Assembly: GCA_051880035.1 (NCBI GenBank)
Contig: JBJENE010000017.1
Coordinates: 1-64,000 of the forward strand
Direction of reading: 5' to 3'
From: Eshraghiella sp051880035
GTDB taxonomy: Bacteria; Bacillota; Clostridia; Lachnospirales; Lachnospiraceae
DNA: 64,000 nt
This document shows positions 33,154 through 41,420 of this stretch, piece by piece (the first letter of the stretch is position 1; every line of letters begins with the position of its first letter). The translations under genes and the position numbers were made by a program. The notes under the pieces were generated by a model, which searched no databases, was not told where the DNA came from, and was given only the letters and a program-made list of their open reading frames with translations.

Positions 33154-33876
33154 ATGAAATCTAAGTCCAGATATAAAACAGCTTTCCTGGCCGCTTTCCC
33201 CAAAACTCTGCCTATCATGGCCGGTTTTCTTTTTCTCGGCATGACTTACGGGATTCTTATGCGCACCCGGGGCTTTTCTTTTGTATATCCTATGATAATG
33301 AGTATGGTTATCTTTGCCGGCTCCATGGAATTTGTGGCATGCAACCTGCTTTTGGGTTCATTCAACCCGGCGCAGGCACTTTTATTGACTCTGATGCTTA
33401 ACGCAAGACATATTTTTTACGGAATATCCATGCTGGACAAATATAAGGGGCTTGGCGCCAAAAAATTTTACCTCATATACGGTATGTGTGATGAAAGTTT
33501 TTCCATTAACTATACCGCAGAAATTCCGCCCTCTGTGGACAGGGGCCTTTTTATGTTTTTTGTCACACTGCTTAACCAGATTTACTGGGTTCTGGGTTCA
33601 ACCCTTGGCGGCATATTCGGCTCTTTTATAAAATTTAATACCAAAGGACTTGATTTCGTCATGACCGCCATGTTCGTGGTAATTTTTCTGGACCAGTGGC
33701 TTAAAGAAAAAAATCATTTCAGCTCAATAGCAGGTCTCATTCTGTCGCTTGTAAGCCTTGTCATTGCACGAGTTGTCTTTGGCTCCAACCAGTTCATTAT
33801 TCCTGCAATGCTTGCCATATTCGCAGCCTTGACTTTTATGAGAAAACCTCTTGAAAAGAAGGAGGTGCAGTCATGA
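33154..33876 (+). CDS. azlC: AzlC-family branched-chain amino acid exporter subunit
   Basis: A 240-residue membrane protein with about six segments and AzlC features 'PIMAGFLFLGMTYGILM' and 'LMLNARHIFYG'. AzlC works with AzlD to export branched-chain amino acids or analogues. ATG 33154 is 7 bases after CGGAGG; the nearer ATG 33148 is too close. It ends in ATGA overlap with azlD. Because azlD is interrupted, the pair may be non-functional. Confidence 0.9.
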   Translation: MKSKSRYKTAFLAAFPKTLPIMAGFLFLGMTYGILMRTRGFSFVYPMIMSMVIFAGSMEFVACNLLLGSFNPAQALLLTLMLNARHIFYGISMLDKYKGLGAKKFYLIYGMCDESFSINYTAEIPPSVDRGLFMFFVTLLNQIYWVLGSTLGGIFGSFIKFNTKGLDFVMTAMFVVIFLDQWLKEKNHFSSIAGLILSLVSLVIARVVFGSNQFIIPAMLAIFAALTFMRKPLEKKEVQS

Positions 33877-34202
33877 GCATAACCGAACATATTATTACAA
33901 TTGCAATTATTTCCCTGGGAACCATGCTTACAAGATTTCTCCCGTTTATGGTGTTTTCCGACAAACGGCCGACTCCGGGATTCGTAAAATATCTGGGAAA
34001 GTTTCTTGCTCCCGCCGTCTTCGGGCTTCTGGTAATATAATGCCTTAAAGATATAAGTGTAATTTCGTATCCTTACGGAATTCCTGAATTAATCGCAATT
34101 CTCGTTGTAATAGGTCTCCATTTATGGAAGCGGCAGATGCTTATTTCAATTGCGGGGGGAACCGTATGCTATATGCTGCTTGTGCAGTTTGTTTTTAAAT
34201 GA
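33873..34202 (+). pseudogene. azlD: azlD interrupted by an in-frame TAA
   Basis: The frame starting at ATG 33873 codes for an AzlD N-terminus (SITEHIITIAIISLGTMLTR) for 55 residues, then meets TAA at 34038-34040. The same frame then continues with CLKDISVISYPYGIPEL and the rest of the AzlD C-terminus to TGA 34200-34202, 109 codons in all. AzlD proteins have a Tyr at this place (VVYCLKD), so TAT to TAA is the probable change. No frameshift is needed. It is a recent pseudogene or, less likely, a read-through gene or a sequencing error. Confidence 0.88.
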
Positions 34203-34210
34203 ATGTGGTG

Positions 34211-34321
34211 TAAAAGCTGTTTGAAAGACCGCTTGCGCTGGTTGATTCCGTAACGGTACTAAGGTTGTAAAAGACACAACCTAAGTACCGACGGCATCAA
34301 AAGTCTTTCAAACAGCTTTTA
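34211..34321. repeat. Nested-hairpin intergenic element, copy 2
   Basis: The outer arm TAAAAGCTGTTTGAAAGAC (34211-34229) pairs perfectly with 34303-34321. The inner stem GGTACTAAGGTTGT (34255-34268) pairs with ACAACCTAAGTACC (34276-34289), with the same A-A mismatch as copy 1. TTGAT pairs with ATCAA in between. Compared with 13575-13690, the stems differ but keep pairing, while CGGTACTAA, TAAGTACCGACGGCATCAA and GAAAGA stay fixed. Confidence 0.8.
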
Positions 34322-34354
34322 CAGTCCACAAACTATGTTTTTTTCCAAAAATTA

Positions 34355-34406
34355 AAAAGCTATTCGAAAGACCGTCTCTTCATCCCGATTCTTTCGAATA
34401 GCTTTT
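34355..34406 (-). terminator. Terminator between the element and the glycosyltransferase gene
   Basis: AAAAGCTATTCGAAAGA (34355-34371) pairs with TCTTTCGAATAGCTTTT (34390-34406). Its first arm and the following GACCG resemble the arm of the nested-hairpin element, so it may be a shortened relative. Confidence 0.8.
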
Positions 34407-34413
34407 ATAATCC

Positions 34414-35373
34414 TTACCGGCTGTTATCGTCCCAGGTTCTGCTTTCAATAATGTAACGCGGCCGTCCTTTTACCTCAAGATATATCTTGCCGATATATTC
34501 TCCGATGACTCCCAGACATATCAGCTGTATTCCGCCTATAAAGCAGACGATACATACCATACTGGACCAGCCTGATATGGTCTCACCCATACACCGCATC
34601 ACTATGGACCAGATTACACCTATAAAACTAATAAGTGCAATTAACATACCAAGACTCGTAATAACTCTTATCGGCTTAATGCTGAGACTTGTAACTCCGT
34701 CAACCGCAAGCTTTACCATCTTACCTAACGGGTAATGGCTTTTGCCTGCAAGTCGCTCATTACGCTCATAATATACAGATGTACTTTTGAAACCCACCAG
34801 AGGAAACATTCCCCTAAGGTACATATTGACTTCTTTAAAATCAGCAAATTCATCAAGAACCCGCTTTGATACAAGACGGTAATCCGCATGGTTGTACACA
34901 ACCTCTGCCCCCATGGCAGACAAAAATTTGTAGAATCCCTGTGCCGTTACCTTTTTGAAAAATTTATCGCTGTCCCTGTTGCTTCTTACACCGTATACGA
35001 TTTCACATCCGTCAAGATATTCGTCCACCATCTCGTTCATGGCATTAACATCATCCTGACCGTCGCAGTCAATAGTAATGACAATGTCGCAGAACTCCTT
35101 TGCCTCCATCATTCCGGCAAGAAGTGCATTCTGGTGTCCTCTGTTACGGCTTAAGGATATCCCTTTAAACACATCATCCTCTTCGGAAAGCTTTGTAATA
35201 ATATTCCAGGTTTCATCCTTGCTGCCGTCATTGACAAAAAGCACGCGGCTTTCGTGTGAAATTTTTTCCTGAGCAACAAGTTCTTTAATCTTATCGGCAA
35301 AAATCTTTGAGGTAACAGGCAGAACCTCTTCCTCATTGTAGCATGGAACAACAATATAAAGTATTGGTCTCAT
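34414..35373 (-). CDS. Family 2 glycosyltransferase, undecaprenyl-phosphate type
   Basis: A 319-residue protein with a GT-A domain ('YIVVPCYNEEEVLP', 'VNDGSKDETW', 'SRNRGHQNALLAG', 'DCDGQDD' metal site) and two C-terminal membrane segments (about 232-256 and 265-290). This is the CsbB/GtrB layout, which moves a sugar onto the lipid carrier for later cell-surface glycosylation. No GtrA flippase lies next to it. It is a single gene with its own terminator. Confidence 0.9.
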   Translation of the reverse strand: MRPILYIVVPCYNEEEVLPVTSKIFADKIKELVAQEKISHESRVLFVNDGSKDETWNIITKLSEEDDVFKGISLSRNRGHQNALLAGMMEAKEFCDIVITIDCDGQDDVNAMNEMVDEYLDGCEIVYGVRSNRDSDKFFKKVTAQGFYKFLSAMGAEVVYNHADYRLVSKRVLDEFADFKEVNMYLRGMFPLVGFKSTSVYYERNERLAGKSHYPLGKMVKLAVDGVTSLSIKPIRVITSLGMLIALISFIGVIWSIVMRCMGETISGWSSMVCIVCFIGGIQLICLGVIGEYIGKIYLEVKGRPRYIIESRTWDDNSR

Positions 35374-35470
35374 AATATCTCCGTCTTGTTGGAATTAATG
35401 GTACTATATCCTATTTATCATAGCATTTTGCTACCTAAAGGTCAACATTGGCGGTTTGGTTTTGAATTTA

Positions 35471-36091
35471 TCAGATGCCATACTTTTTAAGGTCGACTTT
35501 CCCGCGGGTCACTTCCACCCCGTCCGCTCTGAGAAGAGCCGCCTGGATGTCTGCGCCCCCGAAAGCAAATTCACCCGAAAGTTCACCTTTGGAATTAACT
35601 ACACGGTAACACGGAATGTTTTCCGGGTCAGGATTTCTGTGCAAAGCATTTCCGACAGCCCTCGCCATCTTTTTGTCTCCCGCCATTTCTGCAATTTTTC
35701 CATAAGTTGCCACACGACCTTTTGGAATCTTTTTTACCGCCTCGTAAATTCTTTTTGAAGGACTGTCCGTAACCAGATCATAACTTTCTGCTATCATACG
35801 CTTCACTTCATTATCAGGAATTGAGCCGTCCAGAATAATTGTATTCCAATGCTCTTTGTTCTGATGATAACCGGGAATGACCGCATCATATGTACTTCTC
35901 CAAAGGTCTCTCCATTCGGGAGATACTTTTACATTAATATTTATGTATCCGTTTCTTTCATAAGTCCAGAGAAAAGCTTTTTTGCTTTCCTTCACTCTGA
36001 CAAGCTGCCAGTTAGGATCATGGAACGGTGCTTCTTTATATGTTTTGGGAAACGAAAGTCCGTATTCTAATACTTCTTCTCTTGTTGTCAT
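35471..36091 (-). CDS. MmcQ/YjbR - O6-methylguanine methyltransferase fusion
   Basis: A 206-residue fusion. Residues 1-108 form an MmcQ/YjbR (DUF419) domain ('FPKTYKEAPFHDPNWQLVRV') and 110-190 an MGMT/Ada-type domain ('IPKGRVATYGKIAEMAG', 'RAVGNALHRNP', 'IPCYRVV'). The acceptor Cys is kept (C161), but the usual PCHR is PCYR, so the activating His is replaced by Tyr. Such proteins occur in Clostridia. It may repair alkylated DNA, or only bind it. Confidence 0.88.
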   Translation of the reverse strand: MTTREEVLEYGLSFPKTYKEAPFHDPNWQLVRVKESKKAFLWTYERNGYININVKVSPEWRDLWRSTYDAVIPGYHQNKEHWNTIILDGSIPDNEVKRMIAESYDLVTDSPSKRIYEAVKKIPKGRVATYGKIAEMAGDKKMARAVGNALHRNPDPENIPCYRVVNSKGELSGEFAFGGADIQAALLRADGVEVTRGKVDLKKYGI

Positions 36092-36122
36092 CTGCCACCC
36101 GACCCTTTTCTTCTAATAAAAA

Positions 36123-36611
36123 TCATTTACCGAGTATATACTCCATTGCCTTTGTGTCTCTTATTACCCATGGACAATTTTCGGTGTTATCGATACTGCG
36201 GTTTAACGATATGGCTTCGTCAAGAGTAATCCACACACATTCATATCCACGCTCTTTTTCATAATCGTCAAGATTCCGGCTGCCCGGTTCTTTTGAAACT
36301 TCGCATGTAAAATATGAAGAATCCATAATAAGTATGTCTTTGTGTATTCCGGCGCGTTTCTCAGTTATTTTTCCGTAATACTCGATTGTATTTTCCATAA
36401 CGGTATATCCCGTTTCCTCCCTGACTTCCCTTATAAGGGTTTCCGTAAGACTTTCGCCTTCTTCCACACCTCCGCCGGGAAATTTTATGTCACCGCAATT
36501 TCCGCGAATCATAAGGTATTTATCGCCTTTTCGTATAATTCCTCTTGCTGCCTTTCTGTTGTAAAACGAATCCGTCACATCATAATCGTTTAAATCAATA
36601 TTGATATCCAT
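36123..36611 (-). CDS. NUDIX hydrolase 2
   Basis: A 162-residue hydrolase with a canonical Nudix box beginning at about residue 45 (FPGGGVEEGES, then REVREETGY). It ends 31 bp before the MmcQ-MGMT gene on the same strand, so a repair/housecleaning pair is possible. The substrate is unknown. Start ATG 36611 has GGAGGGAC 5 bases upstream. Confidence 0.92.
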   Translation of the reverse strand: MDINIDLNDYDVTDSFYNRKAARGIIRKGDKYLMIRGNCGDIKFPGGGVEEGESLTETLIREVREETGYTVMENTIEYYGKITEKRAGIHKDILIMDSSYFTCEVSKEPGSRNLDDYEKERGYECVWITLDEAISLNRSIDNTENCPWVIRDTKAMEYILGK

Positions 36612-36622
36612 TGTCCCTCCGT

Positions 36623-37726
36623 CTAAATTGCAAAATCCACATGCTGTATTATTCCGGCACTTCCGTTTTCATTAAGATATATTCCGCTTTGTCTTATCAT
36701 ACCGTTGGTATGGTTATCTTCCATACCGTTCATGGAAAACTCCGTTGAAATGCTGTTAAGGCAGATTGCTCCAAGCCCCGCTTCACCGATTCCGATAAGT
36801 TCATCTTCCCCATTTTCGTTTTTGACCCAGATTTTGAGGCTTTTGAATACGGAATCATCCTCATCAATCCAGCCATTGCCGTCCTCATCATACATCGAAA
36901 GGTCATGGAAACCGTTACCGGATTTGGTTCCGAAAAGCTCCGTACCGTCATTAATGACACCGTCCCCGTTTTTGTCAAGTGCAAGAAATCCGCTGCCCTT
37001 TCCAAGATATGATATTTCATCTTTTTGGCCGTCCCCGTCCAGATCAAACAGGAATTTCTGGTCACTTAATTCTGCCGGATTACCCGTAAAATTAATTACT
37101 AACGGATCACACATTATATATTCTTCTTTTGTGTATAATTCTACACTCTCAGTAAAGCTTCTGGACATTTCAAAAGAAACATTAATGTCTATTTCCCTGC
37201 CGTCTTTGGTTGTTACTTTTCCGTTTGAAACAAAAGCAGTCGTCTCCTGTTCAGCATAAAAAGACGATACCACCGTCTGTTTCACATATGTTCCGGAAAA
37301 TCCCACATTGCTGCCCATGGTATTTCTCATTGAAAGAGCATTATATGTAAAATCACTGCTCCATAATGAATCGGTATAAGGACTTTCAATTCCGCTCCTT
37401 CCCGACCTTCGCTCAAGAGCCTCTATAAGCTTGTTGAGCAAAAGAATCCTCAAATCCTTCACGCTTGAAACGCACTTAATCTGAGTTCCGCTGGCAGCCT
37501 GATTTACCCCCACTGCCATTTTGGCATCACTGCTGCCGTTAGTTTTCTCCTCCATGAGTTTAGCTTCTGCTTCCTGCATCTGCTCAAAAGGACTTTTGTC
37601 CTCCAAAGAAGTGTCAATCTTCACTTCCCCGCCTCTTTTTGCCATGCTGCCCGCATACTTAATATATCCTGCAGATACATAAGTATGTTCAGAGGCCATG
37701 GCGATGGTACCATTACCAATTCTCAT
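36623..37726 (-). CDS. EF-hand-like calcium-binding protein
   Basis: A 367-residue protein with no signal peptide. Its C-terminal half has EF-hand-like Asp-rich loops in the FG-GAP/VCBS style: 'DLDGDGQKDE' (about 229), 'DKNGDGVINDGTELFG' (about 250) and 'DEDGNGWIDEDD' (about 276). The N-terminal half is helical with Gln/Glu-rich stretches. It should bind calcium. Similar loops occur in many Lachnospiraceae and proteobacterial surface proteins; here there is no visible export signal. AAAGGAGG lies 8 bases before ATG. It lies 11 bp before NUDIX 2. Confidence 0.8.
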   Translation of the reverse strand: MRIGNGTIAMASEHTYVSAGYIKYAGSMAKRGGEVKIDTSLEDKSPFEQMQEAEAKLMEEKTNGSSDAKMAVGVNQAASGTQIKCVSSVKDLRILLLNKLIEALERRSGRSGIESPYTDSLWSSDFTYNALSMRNTMGSNVGFSGTYVKQTVVSSFYAEQETTAFVSNGKVTTKDGREIDINVSFEMSRSFTESVELYTKEEYIMCDPLVINFTGNPAELSDQKFLFDLDGDGQKDEISYLGKGSGFLALDKNGDGVINDGTELFGTKSGNGFHDLSMYDEDGNGWIDEDDSVFKSLKIWVKNENGEDELIGIGEAGLGAICLNSISTEFSMNGMEDNHTNGMIRQSGIYLNENGSAGIIQHVDFAI

Positions 37727-37950
37727 GATTTTTTCCTCCTTTTACTGCTCCCTGCAGCACATCAGGGAATAAATTCATGACTATCTGATTCATATATCGT
37801 CACCATGTAAGTATTTTGTTACCCTGGGATGTTAATCATTTGTGAATGCACCCCCTCGAATAAAGAATCCCCTTTTTCAGAAAATTATTGCCTGATTTTT
37901 TAAAGTGAATTATACTGGAATAAGATTATTTTCAGAAGTGAGGCAATAGA

Positions 37951-39075
37951 ATGAACAAAAAAGAAATACTTGAAATCAAAAAATTATTTACCAACGAAAG
38001 ATGCTGTATATCCCGCATATGCGGCTGTTATGTGGATGGTAATAAGAATAAAGTAACTTCGTTTAAAGAGGCTTTTCTCTCCATTTCGGAGGAGGAAATT
38101 TTTAAATATTTTTCAATTTTCCGTTCCTGCCTTTCAGGCACAATCGGAAAGAACCTTCTGAATATGGAATTTCCTACCGAGACAGAGGAGGAAGGTGGCA
38201 CCCAGGATTTCTTACTTAAGTTAAGGGACAGCCACCTTCAGGATGATGAGCAGTTGGAGCTTTTTTATAATAAAATTATAGACAATTATACATATGGTGA
38301 GAACTATCTTATTCTTTTGATTTCCGCATCTTATGATGTCCCGGGTAAATCTTCGGACGGGCTTACAATGGATGACTCTTCTGATTATGTATATGACCAT
38401 ATTCTCTGCAGTATATGTCCTGTCAGACTTTCCAAAGAGGGTCTGTGCTACAATACGGTAACCAATTCCATTGAAAACCGGACCAGGGACTGGCTTGTGG
38501 AAGCTCCCGAGCATGCTTTTCTGTTCCCTGCATTTAATGACAGGAACAGCGATATACACAATCTTTTGTATTACTCCAGAAATTCCGAACAGATACAGTC
38601 TGAATTTATAGACGGAGTTCTCGGATGTGTATCTCCTATGACAAGCAAAACACAGAAAGAGACCTTTACGGAAATCATTTCCGAATCATTGGGTGAGAAA
38701 TGTAATTTTGAAACTATTAAAACAATCCATGAAAACATGACTGCTTATGTGGAGGAGCATAAGGAAGAGCCTGAACCTGTTTCATTTGGAAAGCAGGAGG
38801 TAAAAAGGGTACTCGAAAACAGCGGTGTGGGCGAAGAGGATATTGTCCGTTTTGAATCTAATTTTGACAATTCTGCGGGTACACGGACAAACTTTACAGC
38901 CTCCAACATAATTAACAGCCGCTCTTTTGAAATAAAATCCCCTGAGGTAGTAATTAAGGTTGCACCTGACCGCACCGACTTAATCGAAACCAGGGAGATT
39001 GACGGCAGAACATTTCTTTTAATTGAAATTACCGACAATGTCGAAATAAACGGAATTCCGGTTAAGCCTCTATAG
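37951..39075 (+). CDS. DUF4317 family protein
   Basis: A 374-residue soluble, acidic protein that opens MNKKEILEIKKLFTNERCCI and has 'RICGCYVDGNKNKV' as in DUF4317, a family largely restricted to Clostridia. Function unknown. Its RBS is GAAGTGAGG and it is alone on the plus strand, converging with the small membrane-protein gene. Confidence 0.88.
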   Translation: MNKKEILEIKKLFTNERCCISRICGCYVDGNKNKVTSFKEAFLSISEEEIFKYFSIFRSCLSGTIGKNLLNMEFPTETEEEGGTQDFLLKLRDSHLQDDEQLELFYNKIIDNYTYGENYLILLISASYDVPGKSSDGLTMDDSSDYVYDHILCSICPVRLSKEGLCYNTVTNSIENRTRDWLVEAPEHAFLFPAFNDRNSDIHNLLYYSRNSEQIQSEFIDGVLGCVSPMTSKTQKETFTEIISESLGEKCNFETIKTIHENMTAYVEEHKEEPEPVSFGKQEVKRVLENSGVGEEDIVRFESNFDNSAGTRTNFTASNIINSRSFEIKSPEVVIKVAPDRTDLIETREIDGRTFLLIEITDNVEINGIPVKPL

Positions 39076-39082
39076 GGCGCTT

Positions 39083-39322
39083 TTACCACAAATCGCAGTT
39101 CATAAGTTTAAGTATTCCTCCAAGTATTCCGGGAAATATGGCAGCGTATCCGGCTGCACATATCAGATTGATAACCGATGCACCAACGGTAAGTTTAAAT
39201 ACCGCCCAAACTGCGGCTACCGGAATAATCCATATAACGGAATTAATTGTCAGGAAAATAAATCTTTGAATTTTTATATTGTCACATGATATTTTCTTAC
39301 ACACATTTAACAGCGTATTCAC
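39083..39322 (-). CDS. Small membrane protein
   Basis: A 79-residue protein with two membrane helices (about 20-46 and 50-72). It starts with GTG at 39322 after GAGAGGTG, so the RBS lies inside the 3' arm of the hairpin at 39323-39369. It is not recognised. Translation would depend on that hairpin being open, and transcription on read-through from phoR. Confidence 0.6.
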   Translation of the reverse strand: MNTLLNVCKKISCDNIKIQRFIFLTINSVIWIIPVAAVWAVFKLTVGASVINLICAAGYAAIFPGILGGILKLMNCDLW

Positions 39323-39369
39323 AAAAAATCACCTCTCACAGGCTTACAATAGCTTATGAAGGTGATTTT
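39323..39369 (-). terminator. Terminator after phoR that hides the next RBS
   Basis: Minus-strand AAAATCACC (39361-39369) pairs with GGTGATTTT (39325-39333), then TTTTTT. The 3' arm contains the GAGAGGTG ribosome binding site of the small membrane gene. Confidence 0.65.
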
Positions 39370-39401
39370 CATTTTAAAATCATGTAAAAACAATATAAAA
39401 T

Positions 39402-40715
39402 TTATTTGTCGGAAAATGTAATCTTTATTGTGGTTCCCACATTAACCGCACTGGTCAGTTCAATAACGGCTCCGTGCTGCTCCACAATGTGTTTTACGAT
39501 TGCAAGCCCCAGTCCGGTTCCGCCCGTAGCCTTTGAACGGCTTTTATCAACTCTGTAGAATCTTTCAAAAACTCTTTTCTGGTTTTCTTCCGATATTCCT
39601 ATTCCGTCATCAGACACAAGAATCGAATGCTCCTTCGGGTCCGCAACAACCCACACATTTCCTTCCGGTACGCTGTAACGGATTGCATTGTCACACAGAT
39701 TATATATCATTTCCTCCAACATGCTCTTATCGCCGTTTACCATAGTCTGCCCGCCCTTAAGATGAAATTCCACCTGATGTTCCGCAGCGTGCAATTCCAG
39801 CATGTTAATGCAGTTTTCGGCTATTTTATATAAGTCGACTTTTTCAAAATCTATAATCTGCTCTCCCGCATCCAACTGTGAAAGTTTAAGGATATCATTA
39901 ATGAGAACTAAAAGTCTGCTGGCGCTTTGATGAATTTCTCCCGCAAATCTTACAACATCATCGCCCTTTGCCATTCCGTTTTCAATAAGCTCGGAATATC
40001 CGGAGATGGATGTAAGAGGGGTTTTAAGTTCATGGGATACATTTGCGGTGAATTCCTGCCTCATCATTGCACTTTTTAAAATGTCATCATGCTGCTCTTT
40101 AATCGTCTTTACAAAAGGCTGCATTTCTTTATAAAAAACAACCGACTCGGGATGGTCTAAGTTTCTGGCAACCTCTTCAATCGGTTTGACAAGGCTTTTG
40201 GTAAGAAAATGTGTCAGTATTATGCAGATTGCAAATGTCAGACAGGCTGTAAGAATAATTAAAGGAAAAGCAGAAACAAATACGCTCCATATACTGCTTG
40301 TCTCCTTTGAAACTCTTATTACCATACCGTCATCAAGAAGAAGTGCATAGTAGAATGTATTTTTATCCATTGTTCCGGATTTTCTTACAATACTGCCTTC
40401 TCCGCTTTCTTTTGCATCTTCTATCTCAGGCCTGCTTCCATGATTGTCCATACCTGTTACATCAGCCATGTTATCATATATAACAATACCGTCTTTATCA
40501 ACTATCGTGACTCTGATGTTTTCCGACATCAGGTCATCCATTTCGGAATAATTTTCGTCGCTCAACACACTTTTTAATACATGTGTATAATTTTTTAAAT
40601 CGTCTATTACCTCCGCCCGGAATATCCTGTAAAAAACTATTGCCGTTAAAACAGCCGTAAGTATGATAGCAATTGCAGTTGTAATAAGAAAATGCATGCT
40701 GATTTTTTTCTTCAT
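39402..40715 (-). CDS. phoR: PhoR-like sensor histidine kinase
   Basis: A 437-residue kinase with membrane segments at about 9-30 and 145-170, an outside sensor between them, an H-box 'NVSHELKTPLTSISGYSE' with H228, and N ('YNLCDNAIRYS'), G1, F ('FERFYRVDKSRS') and G2 boxes. It phosphorylates the regulator encoded one base upstream and is last in the phosphate operon. Context with Pst, PhoU and NptA identifies it as the phosphate sensor. A HAMP domain is not clear. Confidence 0.9.
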   Translation of the reverse strand: MKKKISMHFLITTAIAIILTAVLTAIVFYRIFRAEVIDDLKNYTHVLKSVLSDENYSEMDDLMSENIRVTIVDKDGIVIYDNMADVTGMDNHGSRPEIEDAKESGEGSIVRKSGTMDKNTFYYALLLDDGMVIRVSKETSSIWSVFVSAFPLIILTACLTFAICIILTHFLTKSLVKPIEEVARNLDHPESVVFYKEMQPFVKTIKEQHDDILKSAMMRQEFTANVSHELKTPLTSISGYSELIENGMAKGDDVVRFAGEIHQSASRLLVLINDILKLSQLDAGEQIIDFEKVDLYKIAENCINMLELHAAEHQVEFHLKGGQTMVNGDKSMLEEMIYNLCDNAIRYSVPEGNVWVVADPKEHSILVSDDGIGISEENQKRVFERFYRVDKSRSKATGGTGLGLAIVKHIVEQHGAVIELTSAVNVGTTIKITFSDK

Positions 40716-40716
40716 T

Positions 40717-41388
40717 TTATTCCACCTGGTATCCTACATTGCGCACTGTCTTAATCATGCTGCCGTATTCTCCCAGCTTCTGACGCAATGTCTTAATGTG
40801 CATATCCAATGTTCGTGATTCGCCTTCAAAATCGGCTCCCCATACCCGTTCCATAATAATCTCCCGGCGGAGAACGATTCCGGCATTTTTAAGAAGAAGT
40901 TTCAGCAGTTCAAATTCCTTATATGTAAGTTCAACGCTGTTATCTCCGGCATATACGGACCTCTTTTCCGTATCCATGGTAATGACACCGTTGGTAATTA
41001 TTTTATCATCTTCCAGATTCATGGTACGCCTAAGAAGTGCTTTTACCCTTGATATAAGCTCCATAACTCCGAAAGGCTTTGTAATATAATCATCGGCACC
41101 CAGATCAAGGCCCTTTACCTTATCAATTTCCGTTGTTTTGGCGGTTACCATAATTACAGGTATCTTTTTGGTTTCGGGAGAGGTGCGGATTCGCTTTAAA
41201 ATATCCATGCCGTCCACATCCGGAAGCATAATATCAAGAAGAACCAGGTCAGGCTTTTTATCTGTAAGTCTGTGAAAAAAAGTCCTTGCATTTTCGAAAC
41301 CTTCCACACTGTATCCGCTGTTTTTCAGTGCAAACATTTCTATTTCACGGATATTACTGTCATCTTCCACAACATATACATTTGCCAT
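40717..41388 (-). CDS. phoP: PhoP/PhoB response regulator
   Basis: A 223-residue OmpR-type regulator: acidic pair in 'VVEDDSN', phospho-Asp D52 in 'LLDIMLPD', 'MVTAKT', 'ITKPFGV', winged helix with 'LTYKEFELLKLLLKN' and 'DMHIKTLRQKL'. The true start is ATG 41388, because the more distal ATG at 41403 lies on its Shine-Dalgarno (GGGAGGT). It should bind the Pho-box-like repeats seen at 43264 and 47647. Confidence 0.92.
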   Translation of the reverse strand: MANVYVVEDDSNIREIEMFALKNSGYSVEGFENARTFFHRLTDKKPDLVLLDIMLPDVDGMDILKRIRTSPETKKIPVIMVTAKTTEIDKVKGLDLGADDYITKPFGVMELISRVKALLRRTMNLEDDKIITNGVITMDTEKRSVYAGDNSVELTYKEFELLKLLLKNAGIVLRREIIMERVWGADFEGESRTLDMHIKTLRQKLGEYGSMIKTVRNVGYQVE

Positions 41389-41420
41389 TTTGGTACCTCC
41401 CATTCAATCATCTTATTTCC

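Noticed and set aside
35471..36091. Alkyltransferase-like (ATL) protein
   Set aside because: ATL proteins have Trp in place of the acceptor Cys; here Cys161 is present.
39083..39322. Part of the Pho operon proper
   Set aside because: A terminator separates it from phoR and it has no phosphate-related motif.
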